A stretch of DNA of 54,315 nucleotides from Schoenoplectus triqueter. Lineage: Eukaryota; Streptophyta; Magnoliopsida; Poales; Cyperaceae. Positions 41,810 through 53,173 of this stretch are shown here, piece after piece. The notes beneath the pieces are model-generated. The model saw only the letters and a program-made list of their open reading frames with translations. It searched no databases and had not been told where the DNA came from. Numbering within the stretch: position 1 is the stretch's first letter; each line of letters begins with the position of its first letter. The stretch is from the NCBI GenBank assembly GCA_964058805.1, contig CAXKVV010001545.1, forward strand, positions 1-54,315, in the 5' to 3' direction. The position numbers and the translations under genes were made by a program.

Positions 41810-42640
41810 CTCCATCATTTGACCTTTATCATTAACATAATCATCATGTGATCACCATCACTACATGATTATTCTCTCTACATGATCAACATCCCCGTGT
41901 GATCATGATCATGATCATCAACTGATCATCTTACTTGAATGATTATCATCTCTGCATGATTATCATCATATCTGAATGATCATCATCTCTGCATGATCAT
42001 CATCTCAGTATGATTATCATCATCACCTCCACATGATCAACATCCTCGTGTGATCATGATCATCATCATCAACTGATCATCTTACCTGAATGATTATCAT
42101 CTCAGTGTGATCATGATTATCATTATATATGAATGATCATCATCTCTACATGATCAACATCCTCGTGTGATCGTGATCACCATCATCAACTGATCATCTT
42201 ATCTGAATGATTATCATCTCTGTGTGATCATGATTATCATCATATCTGAATGATTATCATCTCTGTATGATCATCATCTCAGTGTGATTATTATCATCAT
42301 CTCTACATAATTAACATCCTCGTGTGATCATGATCACCATCAACAACTGATCATCTTACCTGAATGATTATCATCTCTGCATGATTATCATCTCAGTGTG
42401 ATCATTATCACCATCTCTACATGATCAACATCCCTATGTGATCATGATTATCATCAAGTGATCATCACATCTGAATGATCATCATCCCTACATGATCATC
42501 ATCCCTGTGTGATCATGACTATCATCATGGTCATCATCCCTATATGATTGCCATTTTAACATGATCATCATTACTACCTGATCATGACATCATCACTTCC
42601 TGATCATGATTATCTCATAATCATGATCATGATCATCATT
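41810..42640. repeat. ATC/TGATCA-rich minisatellite inside the LTR
   Basis: Dense variants of TGATCATCATC, with a longer unit containing TGATCAACATCC, GTGTGATCATGATCA and CTGATCATCTTACCTGAA that recurs about every 115-155 bp (near 41,880, 42,032, 42,146 and 42,302). The solo LTR has no such block. Confidence 0.9.
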
Positions 42641-42649
42641 ACTTATCAT

Positions 42650-43150
42650 AATATTTTAATATATTATTTTCCTTATTATTTTTACTTTTTCTTTTATTTT
42701 ATTTACAATATTATTTTATTATTTATTTACTAATTTGATTTGATTTTTCTCTTTATTTTATTATACTATGATTTATTAAAGCATTATCACATATAAAAGG
42801 GCATTTTATTATTATTATTATACCCAATATTCACAAAAGATTTTTTATATTAAAAAATCATAAAAAAATAATATATTATTCTCTAATATTTTATATGAAT
42901 TTTATAATTTTTTATTTATATTGATTTATATTTAAAACTCCAAGTCAAAGCTTGGTTAAAATAGAAATCTATATTACTATGATTTTAATTTTAAATTATT
43001 AAAATATTATAACGATTATTAAAATGAAGTATTTTCATTATGAACAATAATATGAAAAATAATGGATTTTTAAAAATAAATTTGAGTCAATTTGGAGTTT
43101 GAGAACATTTTCAAATGATTTATTTACTAATTAAATTTTATTTTCTGTTA
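42650..43150. other. AT-rich part of the LTR
   Basis: Very AT-rich LTR interior without genes. The segment at 43,082-43,135 is one of the best-conserved anchors shared with the solo LTR (18,434-18,490). Confidence 0.6.
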
Positions 43151-44833
43151 TTAACTTAATGGACTTCAAATGGATTGGGCCAAGTTCGTTTCTCTTTTCC
43201 TTTTTTCTTTTCTTTCCCGAATTGGGCCCAGCACACAACTGGGCCGACCCTCTCTCTTTTATCTCTGTTACTTATTGTGGGTCGTTGGATCTGTTTTGAG
43301 ATTAATCCATTAAACGATAAAGGGTCCAAATGCGTTTGCTATTTTCTTTTAAACTGTAATTTATTGCAAACGTCCAATTCTCTCTAAGATTCACTTTAGT
43401 GCATCAATACTCGTGTTTGTGTGCTAATATTCGTGTTCCTGAGTTTCTTTGACCGGTCAATAGCTTCGCTGAGATTCGTGCTGTGAACACCGTTGGCGAT
43501 CCGGACCGCCATTCTCCGATCAGACAAGACCACCAGTGTCGTCTCCCTTCGAGGAGTTGTTCTAAAGCAACGAATCGAAGATCCATGCAATTAATCGCCA
43601 TGGGCACCCCTACCAGGTACAGTACACTGGCATGATTTGGTAGCGAAGCTTAATTCTTACAAATTCAATGAAATCAATCAAAGTTTTTGACAATTGCTCA
43701 CCCAGTTCGTATCGCCTATGTGTGCTAGTGTGAATTAACATGATTAATGTTATCCAAATTGATTTGTAACCTCACTGTATCAGATGCTAATCGAATATAA
43801 TGGTACTGTTTGGTACCGAAGGGTGCTACTCGAAATTCAATCGATTTTAACAATGTTTTTGAGGATTTAAGACTTATACTGCATCGCCTATGTGTATTTA
43901 AGTGAATTATCATGATGCTAACTGATTATGTTTGCTATTTTTTGTCAATGCACTGTTTGAACTGGGACTGCGTGATACCAATTGGTACCGATCGTAACTC
44001 TCCTCAAATTGTTGTTGTTCACTTACTTACAACACTACTTATGCATATACTAAGCTATACAGCAACAATTCCAATCACAATGCACTTAATTAGGCATGTA
44101 ATTCCTTTCTAACCTCAATCTGAGACTCAATTTTGCCAGCACGACGTGATAACAACGTTGAAATTCTGATTCCGTCGAGTTCTCAAGCTTATAGTGAGAT
44201 CAATCGACTTTAATTGATGCTACAGACTCTAATGCATGCGACACAAATAAAAATCAATGCAACTTTGATTTAAAATAAGGAATCAAGATGAAGACTCAAC
44301 TGTTATCGAGTTCTCAAGTGAAACACTGAGATCAATCGATGTAACAGTGTCAATCATCGACTTTAAAGAAAAATTCAATAAAGAAACTAAAAGATTGATG
44401 CACTCTGAACTGGTAGCTCATGAAAGAAAGAAAAAAGAATGAAGAAAAATCAAAGGAAATCGATAAAAATCAGAACGATAACACTGATATACTATTATTC
44501 ACAAATTTAATTATAATAACACCCATAAGCTCCGATTTCTCAAGAATTAAACTTGCAAACCTCAAATTGACACAACATAGAGTTTAAAACTCACCTCTAA
44601 TCAAGCAATTGAGATTATCCTTTAAATTGATTATTGGCATGTTTGAACTATAATAAGTGCTTGTTGTGTGGTTTATCTTAGGAATTATAATACCAACTTC
44701 TTCTTGTTTCTTGCTTTCTCTCTCTCTGAACTCAATATCTAAACTTTCTATCTCTCACTATTGATGCTAGAATGAATGAATCTCTGTCTCTTTGTTCTTC
44801 TCGTCTGTTCTTGTTGTTGTGCTGATTAGGGGG

Positions 44834-44841
44834 TTTATATA
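44834..44841 (-). promoter_or_regulatory. TATA box of the minus-strand LTR
   Basis: TATATAAA on the minus strand, about 2.0 kb inside the LTR, followed downstream on that strand by an AG-rich leader (GAGAGAGAGAAAG). It is positionally equivalent to the TATA box at 17,009 of the solo LTR. Confidence 0.55.
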
Positions 44842-45583
44842 AGCAATTCAACGGTGCACACAAGGGATTAAGCCATACACCACACAAACACTAACAATTA
44901 AGTTGCTCTGGTCTATGAACATGGTCTCCCATTTCTGTTATTCATTTTGTTATGGTGTGGGCCCCATTTGAAACGAATCCAAGGTATGTTCTTTGACTGT
45001 TGACTAAGTTTGATCCCTTCTTCACTTCTCACTCACTAGTGAAACCTTCTAGACCCTTCTAGGTACTATTTATATTCACTTCAATACATACAAGACACCC
45101 TTTCCATTTGCTATAACTCTAGTGCACCTCTCAAGCTCTAACTCACTTGTCCGAGTTCAACCTTGATCCAAACCACATCTGCCTCATCCAATTGCTATTC
45201 TTGATCATTCAACCAGTATCGTGTGAGTGTGTAGAGCCTATATGCATTGCCAATTCGAGTTCAAAGTGTAAGGTTTCAACTTTCCTTCATTTGTCCGGTT
45301 TTAATATCTTGACTCAATTGCTTCAATTCAACTCACAATTGTTACTTCTTTCTTCACCTACAGCGTCGTCTAAGTGAGTAGAAGAGATTTACATTATCAA
45401 TTTAAGATTTAGAAGCAAGGATTGGGATCCCTCATTGGTTGCCCGAGTTGTTCATCTCTCTCAACTGCCCTATTCACTTGCTACTTCTCAATTTTGATCA
45501 TTTACCCTTTCTCTCTTATGCATTTGACAGCTCTGGCTAGAAGAACTTGAAGTTTGGAGCTGTAGATAGCTTGATCGCCTCTA

Positions 45584-48500
45584 ATGGCGCCCTCAGCCTC
45601 GTCGAGAAGAAGGAGAAAGGGAGGGAGGGGAGAAAGAGAGAGATCCAGGGAAGCTGAGCTCGGCGCACAAGATCCACATCAAGATGAGACCCATTGTGAG
45701 AGACACAACACGTATGAGCCAGGTATACATTGCCTTTTTCTTTTGATTTAAATTTCTATTTAGTTTTATGTGGACTTTGTGCATGAATGAATGAATGAAT
45801 TGCCTGCTTAAACATCTGATATGTGGGCCCCACATGTAAGATCTATGAGTCTAGGCTCACAAGTCCAGTCATCAACTGTTTAGTCTACTGCTTAGTGCTA
45901 ATTAGACTAAGATGGCATGCTATGATAGGTCCATCTAACCAAACCCCATCCCTTAAGCCTAATGATCTGTTAACTACCTGCTGATGTGGCCCAGTGTGGT
46001 GCACTTTGACACCTGATCAGCCTTGTTAATAATTAATTATATGTCAATAATTGATACAAATGTTGGTTTGATAAGATGTTTGTACACTTTGGCACCTCAT
46101 CAGCCTTGTGAAATTGACTTTCAATCTATGTTCATGAAAACAAAATAACATTAAAATTTTTTTGTGGTTGTCTGTATCAAAATACTGACTTGGCATTGAC
46201 ACAGTTCTTATTATACTGGGATTGCACTGCTTCAGCTCTTAGGGTTTGTTATGAGGTTATCTTTTCTTTGATTTTTACCACTGAGGTGTGGATCCCACCT
46301 GTCAGTAAAGAATAATCAAATGGATGACACCTCAGGAAATCTCTCTCTTTCTTGAATTTTCTGATGGTCATCCACCTCGAATGAATTGGAGGTGACAGAG
46401 ATTTTATACCATTGACTTCTGTCTAGGGTTTTCCTTATGGGATTACTATCTAATCCTTGTTCCGGCCTGATTAGGTTTAGTGTGTGAGCTGGGTTCAAGC
46501 TGTTAGTGTTGCTTATGTGAGACTGTCATCTGGGTCCTATCTGTCAGAGAAAAATGATCAAATGGATGACATCCCAAGAGATCTCTCTCCTGATCTCTTG
46601 AGTGTCATCTATCTTGAATGAACAATGAATGGTGGGATATTTATACCTTTAACTTTTGCCCAAAATTTCTTTGTGAGATAAATGAACTTGCTCTGGAGTT
46701 TAGTGATGACTTTTCCTGACTGATGACCCTTTTCTGTCTTTGTTATTTTTCCCTCTTCTTTTGATTTATTACTGATTACTAATTATTATTTTTTAACTGT
46801 TCAGATACTCTTATCCTTGAAATTTTTCAAGGGTAAACAAAGAGTCACCCACCAACGCATATTCTGAATTCTTAAAGAGTGTGCCCTGGTGTATTATTTC
46901 TCGCTTGTTTGTTTCTTTGCTTTTACACACCGTTTTCTCTTCTTCAGATGCTGTAGTCTCTTCTTACGGCGCTATATTGCGGCGTCTTCTAAGTCATTAC
47001 TATTCTTTGTACGAGTATCCTGATGACTGGAGTCCCTTCATCTCTGTCACTCGGGCGACTTCTGTCTACCCATGAGGTGGTAGCTTGTTCTTTAGAGATG
47101 AACAACCTCATGACATCGTGTCTCTACGACCTCGAGGCGTTGCTTTTACTGGTCCTCTCACCCATCTCCTGGGCAAATAGATTATTGATGGAGATGCCTC
47201 TTGGTGGATTGTTGCTCCTTTCATAGCTCCTCTCGAGTGCCACGGTTACCAGCTGGAGTGGACTCGATACATACTTGTGCCGGAGGAGACTGTGCTCAAG
47301 CGCGCTGGGATATATGACTCAATCTTTCTGTCGATGTTTCGCTACCACATTGACACACCCCGGCTGTGGGCTTTCTATAATAGATGGAACTATTCCACCA
47401 ATACTTTGTTCATTGACGACCGAGGGCTGATCCCCACCCTCCTAGAGATACAACAGTTGACTGGGTTGCCAATCTTTAGCTAGTTTTACGACGAGTTCGT
47501 GGTCTCGCCTACTGACTTACGAGATTCATCTCAATTCCCGCCATCTCTGCAGAGAATGTACGACATATACCATCACTTGAGGGGAGGTCACTCTGGGGTT
47601 CCCTTTCAGACACTGGATTGCTTATTTCACATATCAGGTTCACACCCGTCCCGAGGGCTTGGCCTCCCCATTCAGGACCCTTTTGGCACTGGCCGGCTTG
47701 ACATCCACCTAGATGTTTCTATCCATTCTTAGGATACATTGTGCTCTCATTACATATATCGAGAGACTTATCTGATTGCCTTCATCTTTTGGTGGATCTG
47801 TTATTTCTTACTGCCCAGCTCCCCTGCATACACCATCCGAGCCTCAGTCTTTGTCGTGGCGAGTTTGATTGCGTGCGGAGACCGGATTTCTTTGGCCATC
47901 CCCGTGTTGGCCAACATTTACAGAGGTCTTCATGGTTTGGTGTTGTCCCGCTGTCCCTCTAGATGTAGGGAGTTAATTCCGTGGCACTTGGTTAGCGGTT
48001 GGTTTCACATGCATTGGTTCGGTTCTTACGATCCAGGCATGGCTGCTCATTTGAGAGATCGTCTATCCCTGTTGAGTGACTTGGCCGGAGTACAACCCAC
48101 TTCTTTGATTCCTACAGATGTCAGATACAGATTTTATAGGAGTCACGATCACTTGATATTTGCCCGAGACAGATTGGCGAGTCGCGAGATAGTCGGGGCT
48201 GTGAAGAGGTCAGTGATTGATAGTAGAGTTCCCACTTCTGATCCTTCCAACATTTGGGCTAGGCCTGCTGACTTGGAGTACCTTATCAATATTCGTCAGG
48301 GTTTCCTTCCTCTTCGATTAGGTGGCTACATATTCATTGAGCCCTATTCACCACACCGGCGTGCTCATCAGTTTGGCCTGGATCAGGATATTCCAGCACC
48401 TCTTCTCCGCTCTGAATTTTTGGCGGCTGATTTGGAGGGTGTCAGATGGTGCTACACTCACCTTTTTCGATTAGACACGGGTGCTCGTTGCCAGATGGTC

Positions 48501-48698
48501 TCTACTTCTCGAGTTTCCACCTTCTCGAGATGTTATCAACAATGGTATCACGATGCTATCCGCTCTTATTAGTCATATACACCTCCTGTGGTTGCATATA
48601 TCACTTGCTCTCGTGATGGACAAGCTTCTTCCAGTGGTGACATCTCATACGGCCGCTATCTCTTCCCAGACATTATTGTGGAGCCTGTTGATTTCTAA
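45584..48698 (+). pseudogene. Plant mobile domain (PMD) protein, antisense extra gene of the retroelement
   Basis: One reading frame from 46,948 to a TAA at 48,696-48,698 encodes a PMD (aminotransferase-like) protein. Recognisable blocks are SSYGAILRRLLSHYYSLYE, YHIDTPRLWAFYNRWNYST, LLEIQQLTGLPIF, ISLAIPVLANIYRGLHGL, IPWHLVSGWFHMHW and FIEPYSPHRRAHQFGLDQDI. The frame is broken by TGA at 47,073 and TAG at 47,178, 47,481, 47,730 and 48,570, so it is a pseudogene. A first exon is predicted at 45,584-45,722: ATG, a basic MAPSASSRRRRKGGRGERER start and donor CCAG|GTATAC. It would join a pyrimidine-rich acceptor at 46,947 in the correct phase. PMD genes are known as extra, often antisense, genes between pol and the 3' LTR of Tat-lineage Ty3/gypsy elements, and the position and orientation here fit. 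Domain call firm; exon 1 is inference. Confidence 0.8.
46260..46665. repeat. ~241-bp spaced duplication in the LTR / PMD-gene intron
   Basis: ATCAAATGGATGACA followed by an AGAGATCTCTCTC-like stretch and TTTATACC occurs near 46,316 and 46,557. It is non-coding and lies inside the intron predicted for the antisense PMD gene. Confidence 0.75.
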
Positions 48699-49274
48699 GG
48701 TTTAGATAGCTGATTCTCTCGTGCTCCTATTAGGACCATCCTCATAAGTATGCCTGATTATCATCTTAGACTATTTCTACTTTTGCAAGTCTTGGTTGCA
48801 TCCCAACCGATCTTCTTTTTGGCTTAGACCTAGCTTACAAGTACAATCATGTGGAGCCCGACTTCTCAGTACCTCGCCCGCGGGCTAACGGGGTTCATGT
48901 TCAGCTGCTTGACGAGCCACCTTCTTCAGCAACTATGGAGGGAGATCAGGACGACACCTCCCGATTGTCTTCTCTATCTTCTTTTCCTTCTCCCACTTCG
49001 GGTGACTTTTACACATATTTGTCTTCTTTTACCTATGCGCATTATTTAGCTGTAGCTTTGATTAGGATTTGTGTTTCATCTTTTCCAGCTCATGAGGTGT
49101 CTCCTTCTGAGACAGCTCGAGGCGACATCCTCACAGACTTGCCAGCGTCAGAGGACGCTGTTCTTTTCAAACTCTACACCGACCTTGCCGTCGTAAGTTC
49201 GCATGCACCCTTTAATATTTTACTTGACAGTTCATGCTTGTATCTCCATCCTGATACACAAACTTTATAGGTTC
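48699..49274 (+). other. Ser/Pro-rich frame after the PMD gene
   Basis: An open frame at 48,851-49,270 is acidic and Ser/Pro/Thr-rich (LLDEPPSSATMEGDQDD, then SSLSSFPSPTSG). It is in a different frame from the PMD region and may be its C-terminal tail after a frameshift or a short intron, or merely spacer. No domain recognised. Confidence 0.4.
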
Positions 49275-50366
49275 TAGGGCTGATTTTGCATATCTCCATC
49301 CCGACGCTTGATTTTCAGCTTCATTTTCGACCTAGATTGATGTGTTTTGCATAGCCCAGAATGAATTTCTTTCATAATCTGCTCGGCTTAAGGTTCTGAT
49401 ACACACCTTAGCCATAGTTGGTCGCAGGACCTCCGGTATAGCGTATTGCCCACATACGCATACCACAGTACCCGTTTTCTCAGTTGATCAGCTACCCTTT
49501 TATTCTTGGGAAGGGTACTGTGTTGGAAATATTCAATGAATTGCCCTCCAATCATTGTCTTCTTCGGTTGTCATGGTTTCTTGTTGTTTCACTTCCCTTG
49601 GTTCTGCATTTTCATCATTTTGTACGTCATCTGTTGCCTAGCACAAAGATAGCGGCCTTTTGTTACGGACAGTGATATGAATTTTCGGCTCAGTTGGCTC
49701 GCTCAGTTCCTTGGCGAGTTTGGCCAACGCATCTGCTTCACCATTTACAGCCTTTGTGACCTTCTCTATGGATACGTACAAGATTTTCTTCATTAATTCT
49801 ATGATCTTCTGGTGGTACTGTATCAGCTCTGGCTTTAGGACTTTGTACTCGTCGATTATTTGATTTATGATCAGCTGAGAGTCCCTGAAAATGCGCACAA
49901 CTTTGACTTCCAATTCAAGTGACAACTGTAGCCCGGTAATTAGCGCTTCATATTCTGCTTTATTATTTATGCATGGCTCAATTAATGCTAATGAATGCCT
50001 TATTATCCCGCATTCTGGGGTTACAAAAACTAGACCTGCACCAGCTCGCACGGTTGGGACCCCTGAACCTGCGATTGGTCGGATTGACGAGGCGTCGTCG
50101 AAATATAGCTCCCAAACAGGGTTTCCTTCTTCTGTGTGTAGCGTTTCCTCACCGAGAAAGTCATATTTTAATAGAAAGTTATCTTAAATTGGATGTGCGA
50201 CTAGGAAGTCTGCTAGCGTCTGCCCCTTGATTGCCCTCTACGGTATGTAGGTGATGTCGAACTCGGTAAGAATGATCGCCCACTTGGCCAACCTGCCAGT
50301 CAACATTGGCCGAGTCATCAGATACTTGAGCGGGTCCACTTTGGAGACTAGGATGAACTTATGCGC
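49275..50366 (-). pseudogene. Tat-type Ty3/gypsy pol remnant: RT RNase H end, second RNase H, integrase zinc finger
   Basis: Read on the minus strand from 50,366. First comes KVDPLKYLM...GRLAKWAIIL...FDITY...KGQTLADFLVAHP, the end of the RT-linked RNase H, with stops at 50,238 (TAG) and 50,184 (TAA). Then WELYFDDASS, GAGLVFVTPE, NKAEYEALITGL, RDSQLIINQI and GEADALAKLAKEL: the second, archaeal-type RNase H that marks the Tat lineage, open from about 50,183 to 49,638 with its D-E-D-D acidic residues in place. Last, after frameshifts, come a DWR...ADQLRKR stretch and HQSRSKMKLKIKR, the linker and HHCC zinc-finger part of integrase. The integrase core is missing, as is everything upstream in pol and gag. 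The pol homology stops abruptly at about 50,366. Confidence 0.85.
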
Positions 50367-51190
50367 TAGCATATTTTCAATTTTTTTAATGATCGAAACA
50401 CCCCTAATCGAACGGTGCGGATCAATATGTTAAAAAACTAATGGTTCAAATTTTGACCAATATTATTTTCTTTCTATTTTATTTTCTATTTTTTTATCAT
50501 GTATTAATTGGAGGTCTAAAAAAAATTTATCCATCAAATAAATTAATAAACTATTTTTATTTTTTTTTAAAATGGACTATCTACAATATAGCTTTATTTA
50601 AAAATTATTAAATTTTAATAATATTATTTTATTGAATAATAAATTAATTTCATTTATATATTTAAAATTTTTTATAATTAATTTACATATAAATTAAATG
50701 AGTTCCACATAATGGATGATTTTTTTCTAGTAATATTGCAATTAATGTCGTCCACATATATTCTTAGTGGTAAAAAAATGACATATCATGATTAGTTCCG
50801 TTACGGAACTTTTTGACACATCACGTGTACATACATATCATAGCACGTTTGCTTTTTACCCCATTGATTGAATGTTTGCCTCCGCCTCGGAACGATGAAT
50901 GACAATATAAAAAGAAAGGATGTAATTTGTCCCATATTGGACTCATATCTCATTTAGTGTGAAATATTAGATGCATGATGATCAATTAGGAGGAGCATTG
51001 TTTCTAAAATACTAAAATAGCAGTAACTGTCAGCTATGTTTTACCTCAGCGAATCAGCGTGGTCATGATGATGATATGATTTTTAAAATTTCTAAAATAC
51101 AATCCTGCAGCTTCTGAAGACATGCATAGGATTCAGAATAGCTTTGTCGTCAATTAGTACGGGGAATGTGCGACTTGAAAAGAGGAACTC
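50367..51190. other. AT-rich intergenic DNA upstream of MYB3R
   Basis: No gene or known repeat recognised. It holds an imperfect 17-bp palindrome AGTTCCGTTACGGAACT (50,794-50,810) and a CACGTG G-box (50,822-50,827), about 0.4 kb before the probable promoter of the next gene. Confidence 0.45.
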
Positions 51191-51199
51191 ACAAACACA

Positions 51200-51263
51200 G
51201 GCCCATTAGCTTTCTCTTATTATGATAGCTATCGCAGGCCCAATTTACACACTAACTGGGCTT
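51200..51263 (+). promoter_or_regulatory. Cluster of site II-like TGGGCY elements
   Basis: Three copies within 65 bp: GGCCCAT at 51,200, GGCCCAA at 51,238 and TGGGCTT at about 51,257 (two inverted, one direct). Site II elements are known in promoters of plant proliferation genes and bind TCP factors. Their position just upstream of the presumed first exon fits a MYB3R promoter. Regulatory role inferred. Confidence 0.5.
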
Positions 51264-51279
51264 ATTGAAGAGATACTAT

Positions 51280-51436
51280 TTTATTCTCGGTCTCTTATCC
51301 TGGCAGCTACCAGTCGAGTTTCCTTCGATTGGATTTCCGATTTCGTCGCGATCAATCTCAAGAGTTCTCCGTTACGTCGCTGAGGAGAAAGGAGGTAGTG
51401 ACGATCTCCCTCGGCTCCGACCAGACGCGCGTCGAG
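51280..51436 (+). other. Probable non-coding first exon (5' UTR) of the MYB3R gene
   Basis: GC-richer segment ending in a strong donor (GAG|GTAAGC at 51,436/51,437). The acceptor CCCTGCAG at 53,296, preceded by a C/T-rich tract, lies two bases before the ATG, so the leader intron would be 1,860 bp. The transcription start was not determined; 51,280 is approximate. Confidence 0.55.
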
Positions 51437-51576
51437 GTAAGCTCTCTCCCATTCTACTTCTTTTTTTTTCTTTTATTTCTCTGTAACACCTCTGATTGTA
51501 ATTGAATGCTATTTAAGAAGAATTGAACTCTAATTATCAAGAATTTGGTAAAGAACTCAGAATTTGTAAACTGTCT

Positions 51577-51634
51577 CTTCCTTTCTATGCATTTATTTAT
51601 GGTTTGAACCGCCGATTGAGAAAAACTAGGGTTC
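51577..51634. repeat. Direct repeat, copy 1, in the MYB3R leader intron
   Basis: CTTCCTTTCTATGCATTT, then GGTTTGAACC and GAGAAAAACTAGGGTT. The same block lies at 53,100-53,156, about 1.52 kb downstream. The copies are about 85% alike by eye. Confidence 0.8.
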
Positions 51635-53098
51635 GCACTGGCTTGTAAACTGTCTTCCCATTCTATTTCCGTTTTTCTTTTCTTTCTCTGAAATTTAGTG
51701 CATAAATACACAGTCCCTAACTGAGAGGGAATGTCACCAACTTGTAGACTGTCTCTTCCTTTAGGGTTAACTTCCGGTGCGGCCATCAAAATATTTAAAA
51801 TAGCCAATATCTCCATGAAAACTTCAAAATATCTCATTTCCCATCAAATTGTAATATTATTTCTCTTTTCCCCAATCCTTGATTTAACTAATTATCGACT
51901 CATTATTAGAATCAAATTGCCCTTTCCATCGAATAGATCCGACAAGTAAAGAAAGGGCCCTCCTATATTTCACTTTAGATTTTTCAGTTTTCTTATTTGG
52001 AAGGCCATCTTCCCAATGCCTAAGTCTTTTGTTTACAAGATCCTTTCTTTAAATAAATTCTCACTTTTCTTCATGTGTCTTGACCATCTTTTTTTCTGTT
52101 CATGATTCTCACCTTCACTTGCTTTGTTTTTGAAATTTGAGTTGTCTATTTATTTATTTATAAGAAATGGGTTGCAAATGATTTCAATAAGATTCAACAA
52201 AGAACTTGATAGAGGAAATATTATTATACATCCTGTTTTATTGTAACTAAAATTAAAAAATGAGACATGGTAGCAATTAATTAAAAATTTGAACTGCTTG
52301 CTGTTTTGAATTGTAAAAATACTTAAATATTCAGATCAATAGTAATAGCTTCATTCGTGAATGGTTGTAGTATGATATTCCGAAACATTGGCATAATAAA
52401 TATTATTACAGCTTATAGGAAGATAGATATGTAATTGAGAGGAGAGAGAGATGGCTTGTATACAAAAGGAGAAAATAGTCTTTCTGCAGATTAAGCCTGG
52501 CAAAAGTCCACATTAGCAAATTACGCATAGTTCAATTCTCATAGTAAACTTCTGGTACAAAAAGAATAAAAAAATATTACATATTTGTATACTGATACAG
52601 GATCGTCATGTACCTCATTGGTTGAGCAAGAAAGTTATGGATGACCTATTTCATTAGATTATACTATCAATCACCTCACTAGTTACGAATTTGTTTTGCT
52701 TTAATTATCTGAGCAAGTGTCATATGCTCATTTTTCTGAGAATGATGCTATATTTTGGTAAATTATATATGTTAATATATAATTTAAGCAAAGAACTAGT
52801 GTTGCACTTTAGTATGAAATACAGTTTTTGCACTCAATATTATGCTCTCAAGAGAATCGGGTCCGAGAGATGAAAATGAATGTCACTAGCTAGTTCTGTT
52901 TTTTGCATTCTTAGAAAAATGAACTCTCCAAAGAAATGAAGTTAATTCAGTATTTAAGTAAAGTTTCCAAGTAAATTGAGCAAATAAAGGAGAACAAAGA
53001 AATGAAGTTAAGTTTTGGTGGGGAAATGAGATATTTTGATGAATTAATGGGCATATCAGTAATTTTGAAACTTTAAATGGGTACGCGAGTAATATACC
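51635..53098. other. MYB3R leader intron interior
   Basis: AT-rich sequence without a recognisable gene. Short frames (for example 51,454-51,837 on - and 52,691-52,873 on +) have no family resemblance. Several GTAAACTGTCT/GTAGACTGTCT words occur at 51,567-51,760. Confidence 0.5.
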
Positions 53099-53099
53099 C

Positions 53100-53156
53100 C
53101 TTCCTTTATATGCATTTATATAGGGTTTGAACCTTCGACTGAGAAAAACTAGGGTT
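53100..53156. repeat. Direct repeat, copy 2, in the MYB3R leader intron
   Basis: Second copy of the 51,577-51,634 block, ending GAGAAAAACTAGGGTT. The AACTAGGGTT core resembles a plant telo-box (AAACCCTA on the other strand), and a (TC)n run follows at 53,174-53,193. Confidence 0.75.
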
Positions 53157-53173
53157 ATTGTAAGTTGTCATTT

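Larger units (their letters stand above)
40545..46839 (-). mobile_element. 3' LTR (6.3 kb) of a truncated Tat/Ogre-like element
   Basis: Read on the minus strand it starts TGTTTACCCTTGAAA at 46,839 and ends GGGTCGCACA at 40,545, against satellite 2 (flank CATAA). It matches the solo LTR at 15,415-20,044 at its start, at 46,140-46,250, around 43,082-43,135, at 40,630-40,740 and at the last 60 bp, so it is the same family in opposite orientation. It is 1.7 kb longer because of internal tandem expansions (41.0-42.65 kb). Next to it on the pol side lie an antisense extra gene and pol remnants. The 5' LTR is absent, so no target duplication can be checked. No strong polypurine tract was seen at 46,840-46,860. 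Confidence 0.8.

Noticed and set aside
45593..45835. 80-codon frame on the minus strand
   Set aside because: Shadow of the predicted PMD first exon on the other strand; no domain.
47073..48572. Stop-codon readthrough or recoding in the PMD gene
   Set aside because: Five scattered stops of the kind produced by cytosine deamination, in an element with other damage, are better explained by decay.
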